23,158 bases of DNA. Source: Chara braunii (Eukaryota; Streptophyta; Charophyceae; Charales; Characeae). The DNA is taken from the NCBI GenBank assembly GCA_003427395.1, contig BFEA01000095.1, positions 2,357,537-2,380,694 of the forward strand, given 5' to 3'. Position numbers and translations under genes: made by a program. Below are positions 7,261-16,012 of the stretch, piece by piece. The notes below the pieces were generated by a model. That model did not search any database. It saw only the letters and a list, made by a program, of their open reading frames with translations, and was not told where the DNA came from. Position 1 is the first letter of the stretch; every line of letters starts with the position of its first letter.

Positions 7261-7631
7261 GACCATCGTCAGGAACCCACTGCATTTGTGCGAGGCATGA
7301 GAATAACTCAGGAGGTTATTAAAGACGGACGTTATGGCACAACGGAGACGCGGGTAAAACAGCGAATGGTTTGATCCCCGGATATTACAGCCAAACAGGT
7401 AAGAGAAGCCTTTGTCCAGAACGTGCTAAGAGAAGGGAAACTGACATCAGTGGAGGGCAACACACTCAAGTGGACATGGTGAGCAATGACGAAGGGGCAA
7501 GGGGAGAGGCTGTCAGTCCACATCCGTTGCCTAGGGTTCAGTTTTTTGACCCACTCCTCAGGTGCAGATCGGCCAAAGTCGCCCGCTGTATTTGCTAGAT
7601 AATTCAGGGTCCCAGCAGCAGTCCTCGACTG

Positions 7632-7640
<9 letters not shown>
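7261..7640. other. Unassigned sequence
   Basis: No gene or repeat family recognised. A tRNA-like pair of short boxes (tggcacaacgg at about 7336 and ggtttgatccc at about 7367) is present, but no tRNA fold is supported. Confidence 0.4.
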
Positions 7641-7730
<90 letters not shown>

Positions 7731-7752
7731 TCGGTGTGTGTGTGCGTGTGAA
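7641..7752. repeat. Compound (CT)n-(TG)n microsatellite
   Basis: About 40 bases of CT repeat run directly into about 50 bases of TG repeat, followed by an imperfect tgtgtgcgtgtg tail. Open frames on both strands (poly-RE, poly-TH) come from the repeat. Confidence 0.95.
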
Positions 7753-7875
7753 AACCCATCTGGATGGTTCAAGAATAAGCAAAGGAAGAGCCTAATCTAG
7801 GGTTGTAATTCCCCACTTTCGCTGGTACTACAGGCATTATTTGCATCCTCTGCAGTCAGACTAGCTTGTTCCCCC

Positions 7876-8036
7876 GAACATAACGCATATGCGTTGTATT
7901 CGAGTTTCGAAATTTCAAAAAACAATCGAGTAGCTCTATTCGAAATTTAGGGTAGGGCTATTCGAATAGAATGCACATGGCTCGTATCCGAATAGAACGC
8001 ACCCTATGGTATGCGTTGTATTCATTTACAGCACAT
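7876..8036. repeat. Cluster of TGCGTTNTATTCG dyads
   Basis: The motif tgcgttgtattc occurs at about 7890 and 8022, in the opposite orientation as gaatagaacgca at about 8000 and gaatagaatgca at about 7964. It also forms the perfect palindrome ctattcgaatag at about 7959, and aacgcatatgcgtt at about 7883 is a second palindrome. It is probably a decayed inverted-repeat element or a binding-site cluster; no coding. Confidence 0.45.
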
Positions 8037-8590
8037 TGTGCATAATGTGCGGGGGAAGAAGGGTAGTTTCTCATTGTGGGTTTTAGACTGCCAAAAGGCT
8101 GAGAGTCTCAGTTGCAGAGGGTGTTTCATGAAAGCATAAGCGGAGCTGGGTAAGGCTCCCAGTGTATTTTTGTTTTCTTTTGTTTTGTTTTGTTGCAACC
8201 CAAAAAAAAAGAAAAGAAAAAAAAAGGAAAAAAAGACCAGCTCTTAGGGTAGGGCATACGCACTAACAACAACAGCAGGGTCAATGAAACTTTGTAGTAG
8301 CTGCAGTTAATAATTGGTGATATGGCTGGACTATGTCTGCAGACGTCCTTGTTCCTGTGGTGGATACAAAGATTTTTCGAGCTCCAGTGCTCCCCCGCTG
8401 CTCCATAAATGAGTTAATGAAGCCCATTTCCTGGCGGTGATGCAATACATTGATAGGCTATTTAGAAGAGGGGTGAATTCTTTAGTAGGGTGTCAAGCCT
8501 GCAATCAGGAAAAGAGGAATAGGGTCTTTCGAAGAAATGAGATGAAACTGAAGGAGGAGGGCATGACGAAGATCTCCGACTTTCTTCGAC
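8037..8590. other. Unassigned sequence with poly(T)/poly(A) pair
   Basis: Mostly unrecognised sequence. At 8166-8238 a T-rich stretch is followed, after the spacer gcaaccc, by an A-rich stretch of similar length, which could fold back. No gene recognised. Confidence 0.45.
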
Positions 8591-8681
8591 TCCCTCGCTT
8601 TCCCACTCTTTTTTTTGGTTTCTATGTTGCTGGACTCCCTCTCTTTCCCGCTCTTTTTTTTTGGTTTTCCATGTTGCTGGC
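8591..8681. repeat. 45-bp tandem dimer
   Basis: tccctcgctttcccactctt...ggtttctatgttgctg is repeated 45 bases later as tccctctctttcccgctctt...ggttttccatgttgctgg. The short frame crossing it is not supported as a gene. Confidence 0.75.
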
Positions 8682-8699
8682 ACTCGCGGTCTATCGGTG

Positions 8700-9400
8700 T
8701 CGACTCCTGCTGCTGGTGCTGCTGCTGCTGCTGCTGAGACTATGCCAGATTGTCTCTGCCATTGGTCACGCTGTGATGTCTCTTCTGCGATGTTTCTGCT
8801 GTGATCAGTGTGATGCCGCTCCCTCTGCCAGTGCTGCGGTGTTGTTGGCGCTGCACTGATCTTCGCTCTGTGATGTTGCTGCTAGTGCTGATATGTGCCT
8901 TGGTTGCCACACTACCAGTGTTGGGCAGCTTCCATGCTACATCGCCGCTTCTGCAGCTGTCATCCTGCTGTAATGCCGGTGTGATGGCTGTGTTGCAGCT
9001 GAAAACATCTGTTGCTGTCGCTGCTGCCGTTGTATTATACTTTCTTTGATGGTGAATTGCAGCTATTCTTTGCAGTGTTGTTATTCCTCTGATGCTGCTG
9101 ACGTGATGCTCCTGCTGGTCCTGTGCTGGTGTCACGCAGCTGCTGTTGCTGTTCTGGTGCTGCTATGCTGCAGTTGTCATGCTGTTCTGATGCTGTGTGA
9201 TGCTGCTGTGTTGCTGCTAAAAGCATCCGGTACTGTTGCGGCAGTGTACGATGCGGCAGCTGCTTATGGTGTGTCGTTGGTATTTTTTCCAGTGTTGGTA
9301 CTGTTGTGATACTGCTGATGTTTTGTTGCTGCTGTTCGTATGGTGGTGTATGGTAGCTCCTGGTACCTCTGTGCTGCAACTGCCGTGCTGAGCTTTCTTC
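8700..9400. repeat. Degenerate CTG/CAG-rich tract
   Basis: About 700 bases are dominated by CTG, GCTG, GTTGCTG and GATGCTG motifs, with a purer (CTG)n core at 8706-8738. The triplet rhythm drifts between frames and is broken by stops on both strands. Frames read Leu/Val/Cys-rich on plus and Gln/His/Thr-rich on minus. It looks like an expanded and decayed trinucleotide satellite rather than a gene. Confidence 0.65.
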
Positions 9401-9709
9401 CTCACCTATCTTGCAACTTCACCTCCTCCTGCTTCCACACTGTTAGCTACATGAGATGACTCTTTTATCCCGTTCCCGCATTGGATCTTTCTTTCTTTCT
9501 TTTTTTATTCTCAGGAACAATTCTCACATCTATTCCTTGGGACCGCAGTACAGTTTACCGGCAAGCATAGACAAGGACAAGGTTTTGAAAGTTGGCCCAC
9601 TCTGCCCTGGGTGTGTTGTGGTAGTGTGATTATAGCACTGGCTGTCAGGGTAGGGCCTGCCCATCCCTCAGCCTGCACAACCTTAAAAAAGAAAAGAAAG
9701 AAGAAGAAG

Positions 9710-9741
<32 letters not shown>

Positions 9742-10050
9742 GACAAGAAGCAGATACAGCCCTTCACCTCAGGCTCTCGACGCCCACAGGGGGCATATCT
9801 ATATGTAGACCTGGGATCGTACATGACCTCCTATGGAACAGACATAACGTTCTTTCATCCTGGAGGACATAGAAAGGACAGGTAAAAAAAATTGTCTCGT
9901 TTTACGAATGAAATGAGCCAAGTACTCGTCAAGTTCAACCTCGTCTGAGAGTTCACACGTGAGAAGCCAAATCGAGATACAATCAACATTTAAAGATGTC
10001 GTCTCCAATATTATTATCAATATACAAGAATGTTTGTCTCCAGCGGCTCT
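9401..10050. other. Unassigned sequence with (GAA)n microsatellite
   Basis: A pure AAG/GAA run at about 9698-9740 follows ccttaaaaaagaaaagaaag. This A-rich end may be the tail of an unrecognised retroelement copy lying at about 9570-9690. A second low-complexity patch, (CTTT)n, lies at 9489-9506. No gene seen. Confidence 0.5.
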
Positions 10051-10806
10051 GCCCCACACACACACACAACGGATCTCAATCAGGTGGTGGTTATGGCTTC
10101 TCTCTCTTCTATCTCTCTCTCTCCGTTTTGCTTCTCTCCTGACTTAGTTCCTTCTGCCTCACTCTCTCTCTCTCTAACCCAGATCGTCACCCTGGATACA
10201 CACACTCAGGTAAGCTTACACCTTGGCGGCTATGGCTGCCGTAGTCACGAGCGCCCTCTTCTTCTTCGGGCGCACATTGCCCAAGTTGTCTTAACGCACA
10301 AGCAGCAGCAGCGCTTCCGCATCTCGCAACTGAACAAGTGACGAGCCACTGCACTGTAGCAGCTCGATATAGGCCTTGGCCTGACTTCGCTTGGCTTGGC
10401 TTGGCCTGCTTCAGACCAGTACTGGTCGGTCGCGGCCTGTCTGCTGTAAACATTTTGTCGGTCCGGTAGCTTCCGGATTTTCCTGGGACATGCGGCAAAA
10501 TTGGACTTGGGACTGTCAACCTGGACTGGACTTCTTCTGGACTTTCCTTGTCGGGTACCGGACGGACTCCTACCGACCTACGACGATTCGGTAGCAACAC
10601 CTACCGACCTATACGACGTTTCAACCTCTAGACCCTATGGTCTACCCTACTGGGACACCCTGGGACTGGGACACTTCGGGACTCTGGGACCTGGACTGGG
10701 ATGTCTGCAGCATGAATCCTTTCACGAATGCTGGATAGGGATGGATCTCTTTCAGTCTCACTTTTTTTCTTCTCGTTCTCCCTCCCGTGAGTCCTCGTCT
10801 TCCTTT
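10051..10806. other. Unassigned, short CA and CT microsatellites
   Basis: CA at 10056-10069 and CT runs at about 10100-10175. From 10380 on there are short degenerate repeats (cttggcttggcttggc; ggactggac/gggactgggac; cctaccgacctac/cctaccgacctat). Frames of about 100-140 codons on both strands have no recognisable domain. Confidence 0.4.
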
Positions 10807-10881
10807 CCTTTGGACATTTCTCGTGGTGAAGAAATCTGTTACTACCTTTGGACATTTCTCGTGGTGAAGAAATCTGTTACT
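10807..10881. repeat. 38-39-bp tandem duplication
   Basis: A ~37-base segment that includes tttggacatttctcgtggtg and gaagaaatctgttact occurs twice in direct succession, with no differences seen over that length. It is a recent duplication. Confidence 0.9.
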
Positions 10882-11093
10882 GATGTTTTTGGTATTCCTC
10901 TGGTTGCAGTTCTTTGACTCCCTATTACTCAATATGCTTGCTGTAATAAAGTGACGAGTGTGGCATAGCCTATTGGGCAGAGTCTCGGCATATTATCATT
11001 GTGACTTTTTCAGCTTGGTGCTTGCTCACAATTGGATGGCTGTGCGGACAGTGTGGTTGGACAATCGCGTTTCTGGTACGTTTTTTTTTTTTT

Positions 11094-11281
11094 TGAAACA
11101 AGTGCGGTAGTACCACACTTTCAAACTGTAGAGGCAAAAAAAACACTAATGGGCAACGAAAAAATGGCCGTAGTTCGAAAAGGCAAAGATAACAGTAATG
11201 GGCAGTAACCTCACACCCCGACTTCAAAAACTGCGCTGGTGTCACATCCACGGTGGTCCCAGCCCGTGGCCGCGCGGCAAG

Positions 11282-11313
<32 letters not shown>

Positions 11314-11775
11314 CGTTCAGTCGCACCGCGCCGCGAAAAAAAGGAAAAAAAAGTTGTTTCATCCCCATGGTAGGGCCACAGCCGAGATGTCTCGGCCACA
11401 CCCCAGATTGGCCACGGCCGAAATGTCTCGGCCACACCCCATGGTCGGGCCAAGGCTGAGATGTCTCGGCCACACCCCGGATTGGCCACGGCCGAGATGT
11501 CTCAGCCACACCCCAGATTCGCCACGGCCAAAATATTTTTCACCGGCCCGGTACTTGGGAACAGACCAGTACCCAGACTGGTACCATGCCTGCGACACAG
11601 CCACCCATTTAAAACTGCCACAACCGCTCATATCGACGTTATTGCACTCCCATGTTTCGCTTGCCTTTTCGAAGTCGGGCCCCGACGAATATGCCCACAG
11701 ATGTTTTTTTTGCCCTTTCGAAACTATTTTGTGCCACAAATGCACTTGCCCCTTTTTTTTTTTTTTCCTGTTCTA
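11094..11775. mobile_element. Foldback element with long (~170 bp) imperfect inverted repeats
   Basis: The left arm (11094-11265) and the right arm (about 11590-11766) are reverse complements over most of their length. Left ggcaaaaaaaacactaatgg (11132) matches the complement of the segment ending near 11733, and left gttcgaaaaggcaa (11174) matches the complement of ttgccttttcgaagtc (11660). Outer ends gaaacaagtgc and gcacttgcccc also match. A T15 run lies just outside both ends, which could be a duplicated T-rich target. The centre holds a poly(T) and a palindromic minisatellite. No transposase frame; superfamily not assigned. Confidence 0.6.
11369..11540. repeat. 36-38-bp minisatellite built on a palindrome
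   Basis: The unit ggccgagatgtctcggccac...attggccac recurs with atgtctc at 11387, 11423, 11461 and 11497 (periods 36, 38, 36), then decays at about 11533. Each unit contains GGCCGAGA-TG-TCTCGGCC, an 8-base inverted repeat with a 2-base spacer. It lies in the middle of the foldback element. Confidence 0.9.
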
Positions 11776-11881
11776 CGTTGCTGGAAAAGGTACATTTGAG
11801 GAAACATGGAAGCACACACACACACAATCATTTTTATGTATGTTTTTTATTTCTGACATTTTGTACTTTTAGTATCCCTGG

Positions 11882-11955
11882 CTGAGCACCCCTAAGCAGT
11901 GCCAAACAGTCGGTCATTCCTCCTTTGGAATGCCACTCTTAGGGGGGCCACTCAG
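11882..11955. repeat. Stem-loop inverted repeat
   Basis: ctgagcacccctaagcagtgcc at the left and ggcca-ctcag/tgccactcttagggg at the right are imperfect reverse complements enclosing a ~30-base loop. It may be a tiny foldback element; function unknown. Confidence 0.5.
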
Positions 11956-11959
11956 TTTG

Positions 11960-12560
11960 GGTTGCCTGTGTCTCTTGTGGGTGATGACGGATGTTCGTCT
12001 GAGTGACTCCCTGACTCTGTGGGTGGTGGGAACCAGCAGTCTGCGGGGTTCACCCATGATGTGAGCAGGTCATGTGCCGCTTCGCTCCGTGTTGGATGTG
12101 TGGACTGCCTCGTCTGCGCTCTGCTGCTGTGTTCGCTATGTGGTGTGACTGTGCTTTGATGTTGCCTTGTGCTTTGCTGCCCCGCTGCCTTACCACCCAT
12201 CCGTAGGCCGTGCTTTCCGTGTCCTTTGGTTGCGTACCTTGTGGTTCGGTTGCCCTATGTTGCCTTCTGCTTCACTGTATGGTTGCCGTGCTGCTCATCC
12301 GCTTGCCCTGTCGTCCCTTGCGGTGTGGTTGCCTTGTTGGTGTTGCCTTGTGCCTCACTGCGTGGTTGCCGGCGTCTTGCCGCACTGTGCATCTGCTTGC
12401 CATGCCGTTCCTTCCAGTAGTCTTTGGTGGTGAGCAGCCATGTCACGGTTGCCTCTGCAGCGTTGCCTGGTGGTTCGCTGGTTTGCTGCCCTCTGCTGTG
12501 TGTTCCGTTTGGGGACAGTCTGCCTTCAACAAGGGTCAACGGGTTCCCAAACCATCAATA
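11960..12560. repeat. Degenerate TG/GCC-rich repeat tract
   Basis: Diverged copies of a gttgccttgtgc-ttcactg-gtggttgcc motif occur near 12161, 12260 and 12344, 84-100 bp apart. The compositional skew produces long frames in several phases (up to 192 codons) that overlap one another and have no domain signature, so none is called. Confidence 0.5.
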
Positions 12561-12570
12561 TGGAGATTCA

Positions 12571-12630
12571 GCAGATTGTCGAGGGTTCAGCTTCCTGACG
12601 AGTCGGTGCAACTCCGACGAAACAGCCTAT
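12571..12630 (+). ncRNA. Type III hammerhead ribozyme
   Basis: Order on the plus strand: helix III strand GATTG (12574-12578); cleavage triplet GTC (12578-12580); helix I GAGG (12581-12584), loop GTTCAG, CTTC (12591-12594); core CTGACGA (12595-12601); helix II GTCGG (12602-12606), loop TGCAACT, CCGAC (12614-12618); GAAA (12619-12622); helix III CAGCC (12623-12627). All invariant core residues are present and helix II is fully paired. Helix III has one A-C mismatch and one G-U pair; GGCTG would be the perfect partner, so two transitions explain both. Helix III is the open one, the arrangement of plant retrozyme hammerheads. No second copy lies nearby. Confidence 0.85.
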
Positions 12631-12659
12631 CCTCATCAGCTTTCAATTTTTTTTTGGAA

Positions 12660-12925
12660 CTTCGATTTTTCTGGGACTTGGATTTTTTCACTGGTTTGCC
12701 CATTTGGTGTGCTTGCATGTTGTCTGCCCTCCTGCATCCCCTTTGCCGGGCTTGCCCTCCAGCCTATGGTTCACCTCACTGCTTTTGACCTGGTCTTTTT
12801 GCTTGCTTGGTCTTGGCATGCCTTGATGTTTGTCTTGTCTGCCTGGTCTTGGCATCTTTTTGGGACTTGTTTCTTTGGTTTGCCTGCTTGGTGTGCTTGC
12901 GTGTTGTTTGCCCACCCACCTCCCC
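12660..12925. repeat. 185-bp direct repeat (two partial copies)
   Basis: gggacttgg...ggtttgcccatttggtgtg continuing to gcttgcatgttgtctgccc at 12673-12729 recurs with modest divergence at 12861-12914. The region is T/G/C-skewed and open in several frames without recognisable domains. Confidence 0.6.
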
Positions 12926-13105
12926 CATGCCCTGATCCTATATGTCTGGCACTTTGGAAAGCTGGTCATGGAGAACCATGGACGTACGAGGTAGCTTCAT
13001 GAAAAGTAGTTAGAGTGGCAATATACAGCGTTAGTTTGGTTACGGCAGCGCGGGGTGTACCATGGGTTCCATGGGGTGTATGGTGAGTACACCGTGGGAT
13101 ATATT

Positions 13106-13145
<40 letters not shown>

Positions 13146-13297
13146 CTGTGACCTATGCAGACAATTCATGGGCCTTATGGGACAATGGAGGTAGGGTGCA
13201 CACGGTAAGTAGCATTAACTCCTTCTATAACCAAGGAGCAAATACTCCCTGAATTTAGATTGTCCTTCAGGAACAGTATGTTACTTTGCACCCGCAA
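12926..13297. other. Unassigned sequence with (CA)n microsatellite
   Basis: A pure CA run occupies 13110-13144. Around 13055-13090 short ATGGG/GGTGTA motifs are repeated. No gene recognised. Confidence 0.6.
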
Positions 13298-13470
13298 GCT
13301 ATGAATCCCCCACGGAGGCGGCCATGCGCGGCCGAGGCCAAAATTTTTTTTTTGAGAATCTTTTTAAGTCTATAAACTTCCTGATAGTCGCGGCCGCACC
13401 CAACCGCGGTCGTGATCACGGCCACCCTCCGAGTTTGACCCCGCGGCCGCGGCCGCGGGTGATACATAGC
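13298..13470. mobile_element. Small GC-rich inverted-repeat element
   Basis: The left end gctatgaatccccc (13298) and the right end ggtgatacatagc (13458-13470) are near reverse complements, and the adjoining sequences on both sides are GGCCGCGG-type. The right arm holds an 18-base perfect palindrome ccgcggccgcggccgcgg (13441-13458). The middle is T-rich. It is probably a MITE; no target duplication could be fixed. Confidence 0.45.
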
Positions 13471-13733
13471 CCGCAAGCGCTTCAGTCTCTGGAGAGCAAT
13501 CCGGATGCGCAATTACCTCCTTCCCTTGCACATGACCAAGCAGTGTCCCCTCCCTGTCTAGATCGGGCAGATTCTGCTCCAGACAATGAAAGAACCTCCT
13601 TAGAAGATGTTGGTTGTGACCTTCCTTCTGTGGCCACATAGCCACAGTTCAGTTAGCATGCACAGTGCATAGTCTCTGCTCCAAACACTATGAAGGGATG
13701 GTCACTGCCAGCCTCTGTCGCAAAAATTGAGAC

Positions 13734-14540
13734 TCTTTGTCTTGTGTCCATCCCCCCCACCCCATCATCGCCTGCCCAATATGCCGTCGTGGTCTTAATC
13801 TGCCATGCTTAAATAGCTGCGAACGTCAACCTGCCTTCCTGCTGATATGTCAGCAACATGCAATGTGTCATCAATGTTTCCAGGAAGCTGTCATAGAAAG
13901 CATGTGCCTCTACTGCGTGGACTATCCACGATGCCATCATCCACCACATCCTCTCATAGCATGCCCCACATGCAGAGTTAGGCATACAATTACTGGAAAC
14001 GGCATCGGATCTCTTTCTTCCTTGCCCGACAACAGCAAACTCAACAGCCTGAGCAGGAAAATAGATAACCACATGAGCCGCTTATAGAGCACTGTGCTGA
14101 AGGGCTAACACCGCTAGAACGAACTGTTGCAGAATAAATTCTGCAGCAGCTAGACACCCTTGTTCAATGCCGTTCTGTGATAATCCACCTGAGATTCGAC
14201 TAGCACGTGGGGTGCATGCATTATGTCATGAGGATTATGAAGGCACAACCCGTGCATCTTTCTGTTTTCATACATTTGATGACAGTCAGTATTGCACTCA
14301 CGTTCGGCACCCTGACATGTCATGTCCAATATGTAGACAGGGGCCCGAACAACAATGCCTCAACAATTGTGGTTGGCGTGCCTCTGTGTTTCTTGCCTGT
14401 GGGAGCCATGTTGCCTGTGATATCTGTCTACGTCGTGCCATTCGGTGGAGCAACTGCAACTGCGAGAATTGGATGCGATGCTTCCACGTCCGCACCCGAA
14501 TCGGTGCTGTCCGATCTGCAGGAATGGTCACCTACCATAG
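13734..14540 (+). pseudogene. Broken gene for a Cys/His-rich RING-like protein
   Basis: Two frames encode the same module. Frame 1 (13737-14087) reads HP..ACPICR.G....CLN.CE, then a C..H..C..C block and a second HP..ACPTCR. Frame 2 (14167-14556) reads HP..SCPICR.G...CLN.CG, then CG.H.ACD.C. Spaced C-x2-C and C/H pairs are the pattern of RING-type zinc fingers, which in E3 ubiquitin ligases bind E2 enzymes, but spacing is not canonical enough to name a class. The first frame has a stop four codons before the first Cys and no ATG. The bridge between the modules continues in another phase (LARQQQTQQPEQENR) with two TAA codons. In the second module the closing HP...CCPICR lies in a different phase from about 14490. 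Unrecognised introns could explain part of this; a pseudogene is more likely. Confidence 0.5.
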
Positions 14541-14559
14541 TCAACAGCTACGATAAGCA

Positions 14560-14644
14560 ACAGCTACTCCTCATCCTGCAACCCGAACACTGATTGACAT
14601 CTCGTGTCATTCTACAGTCGTCTGCCCCAAAGGTCTGTATAGAG

Positions 14645-14682
<38 letters not shown>

Positions 14683-14730
14683 CTCTCTCTATTTTTATTT
14701 TGTCCTCCTCCCTGTTATCTACTCCCTCTC
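14560..14730. repeat. (CT)n microsatellite and pyrimidine-rich flank
   Basis: A pure CT run (about 14650-14680) is followed by a T/C-rich stretch that leads into the interspersed repeat. The second copy of that repeat, at 15460, is also preceded by a microsatellite and a pyrimidine-rich stretch. Confidence 0.85.
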
Positions 14731-14965
14731 CTTGTGTACTACCAGTAAATGCGTATGAATGAGCGTCATTGAGAGAACAGAAAAAATATAATTACCCTTT
14801 TACTCTGCCTCTTTTTATAACGTGCAAGTGGGCCGTAAAGGCACACGCCGCACGGGGATGTGGGCAGCTGGCGCTCAACCATCATCAACGTGGCCAGCCT
14901 TGTACGTGATAGGCACAGTAAGAAGGTAACTACAAAAACAAAGAAAATGGGAGGCATCTTAATGC
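14731..14965. repeat. ~250-bp interspersed repeat, copy 1
   Basis: Starts at ccttgtgtactaccagtaaa and includes tttactctgcctctttttat, gtgggcagctggcgctcaac and gtggccagccttgtacgtga. It is roughly 80 percent alike by eye to the copy at 15460, in the same orientation, 730 bp away. It could be a SINE, or the pair could be terminal direct repeats of a small LTR (TRIM-like) element; no PBS or polypurine tract was found. Confidence 0.7.
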
Positions 14966-15301
14966 TAGCTGATGAAAATATAATCAAGAAAACAATATAA
15001 CGAATTTATTGTCTCGTATTGTTTTTACTGCTGGGTTGGCCCATCTCAAGTGGTTGCATTGTTTTTACATCTGAATAGAAATTGACTTCACAAGCAAAAT
15101 TGTTTCACTGGTGGATTAGCTCATCTTGAGACTGCTTTATTGTCTGCAATACAGGAAAAGTTGCTATGACTTTGGATCTACTCATCTGGGTGGAATAGGG
15201 GAAGTTGTGGTGATATTTTATAACACACACAGGCATAGGGGCTGTTGTGGTCAAAATTCAAAACATGCACACACACATGCACACACACATGCACAGACAC
15301 G

Positions 15302-15348
<47 letters not shown>

Positions 15349-15459
15349 AGTTAGAACCCGGTGAAGTTTGCCACTCCACTTTGACCCCTACCCCTTATTC
15401 CTCCCCTGTCCCTCACTCCCTATAGAACTCCACCTCCTTCCTCTTGCCTTCCTTCCTAC
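14966..15459. other. Spacer between the two repeat copies, with (CA)n
   Basis: Unrecognised sequence. A compound catgcacacaca-type and pure CA microsatellite occupies about 15264-15344. No gene seen. Confidence 0.6.
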
Positions 15460-15740
15460 CCTTGTGTACTACTAGTAAATGCATACGATTGAGCATCATT
15501 AAGAGAACAGACAAATTATGAGCTGAATATCTGAAGTCAAATGAACAGGAGTATACCTCCCCCTTTACTCTGCCTCCTTTCATGATGTGCAAGTGTGCTG
15601 TTAAGGCACACGGGGGTGTGGGCAGCTGGTGCTCAACCACAATCAACATGGCCAGCCTTGTGCGTGAGAGGCATAGCAAAAGGGTATCTGCAACAACAAA
15701 TGAAAGGGGTACCACTGAGAAAACCAATTTGAAAATAAAC
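15460..15740. repeat. ~250-bp interspersed repeat, copy 2
   Basis: Starts at ccttgtgtactactagtaaa and aligns with copy 1 through tttactctgcctcctttcat, gtgggcagctggtgctcaac and atggccagccttgtgcgtga. It has an extra ~35 bases near 15520 (ttatgagctgaatatctgaa onward). About 60 bases after it a run of about 50 As (15791-15840) begins, which may be the tail of a retroelement that includes this copy. Confidence 0.7.
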
Positions 15741-15790
15741 ATAGTTGACAAAGGGATTTCTATTTTCAATTTCTCAATGGATTAGCATGT

Positions 15791-15791
15791 G

Positions 15792-15840
<49 letters not shown>
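15791..15840. repeat. Poly(A) run of about 50
   Basis: An uninterrupted A run. It may be a plus-strand retroelement tail belonging to the repeat at 15460. The frame starting at 15789 (poly-Lys) is an artefact. Confidence 0.95.
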
Positions 15841-15841
<1 letters not shown>

Positions 15842-15874
15842 GTGCTCAATGTTACTTGCTATAGAGCATGGCTA

Positions 15875-16012
15875 CGCTGGACCCGGACCCGGACATTTCC
15901 GGACATCAAACCAGACACGTGCCCGGTTGTTTCCGGACGTCCGGAATTTCGGACATCTTCCGGATACCGGACATGACGGGATCCGGACGGTCCGGAGGTC
16001 TGGTGAGGTCCG
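15875..16012. repeat. Cluster of CCGGA/TCCGG motifs
   Basis: Within about 140 bases the motif CCGGA or its complement TCCGG occurs more than ten times in both orientations, for example cccggacccggacatttccg, ttccggacgtccggaatttc and gatccggacggtccgga. It lies some 380-430 bases beyond the 3' end of the hAT transposase remnant (minus strand). Clusters of short subterminal repeats are transposase binding sites in hAT elements, so this could be the 3' subterminal region of that element. The outer terminal repeats were not found. Confidence 0.55.

Noticed and set aside
7330-7395. A tRNA gene or SINE head suggested by tggcacaacgg and ggtttgatccc.
   Set aside because: Box spacing is short, no cloverleaf can be drawn and there is no recognisable SINE body after it.
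8437-9405. Gln/His/Thr-rich minus-strand and Leu/Cys-rich plus-strand frames.
   Set aside because: They follow the CTG/CAG-rich tract in shifting phases, without any fixed coding frame.
12167-13002. Overlapping plus-strand frames of up to 192 codons, rich in Cys, Leu and Val.
   Set aside because: They overlap in several phases in T/G/C-skewed repeat DNA, contain the hammerhead, and show no domain or conserved pattern.
11900-13300. A complete LTR retrozyme around the hammerhead at 12571.
   Set aside because: No second hammerhead copy, no direct terminal repeats, no tRNA primer-binding site and no polypurine tract were found within about 1 kb on either side.
14040-14160. TAA read as glutamine in the bridge between the RING-like modules, hinting at an altered genetic code.
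   Set aside because: Two TAA codons sit where Gln would fit, but the intact gene at 5002 and the transposase use ordinary stops, and CAA-to-TAA decay in a pseudogene is a simpler explanation.
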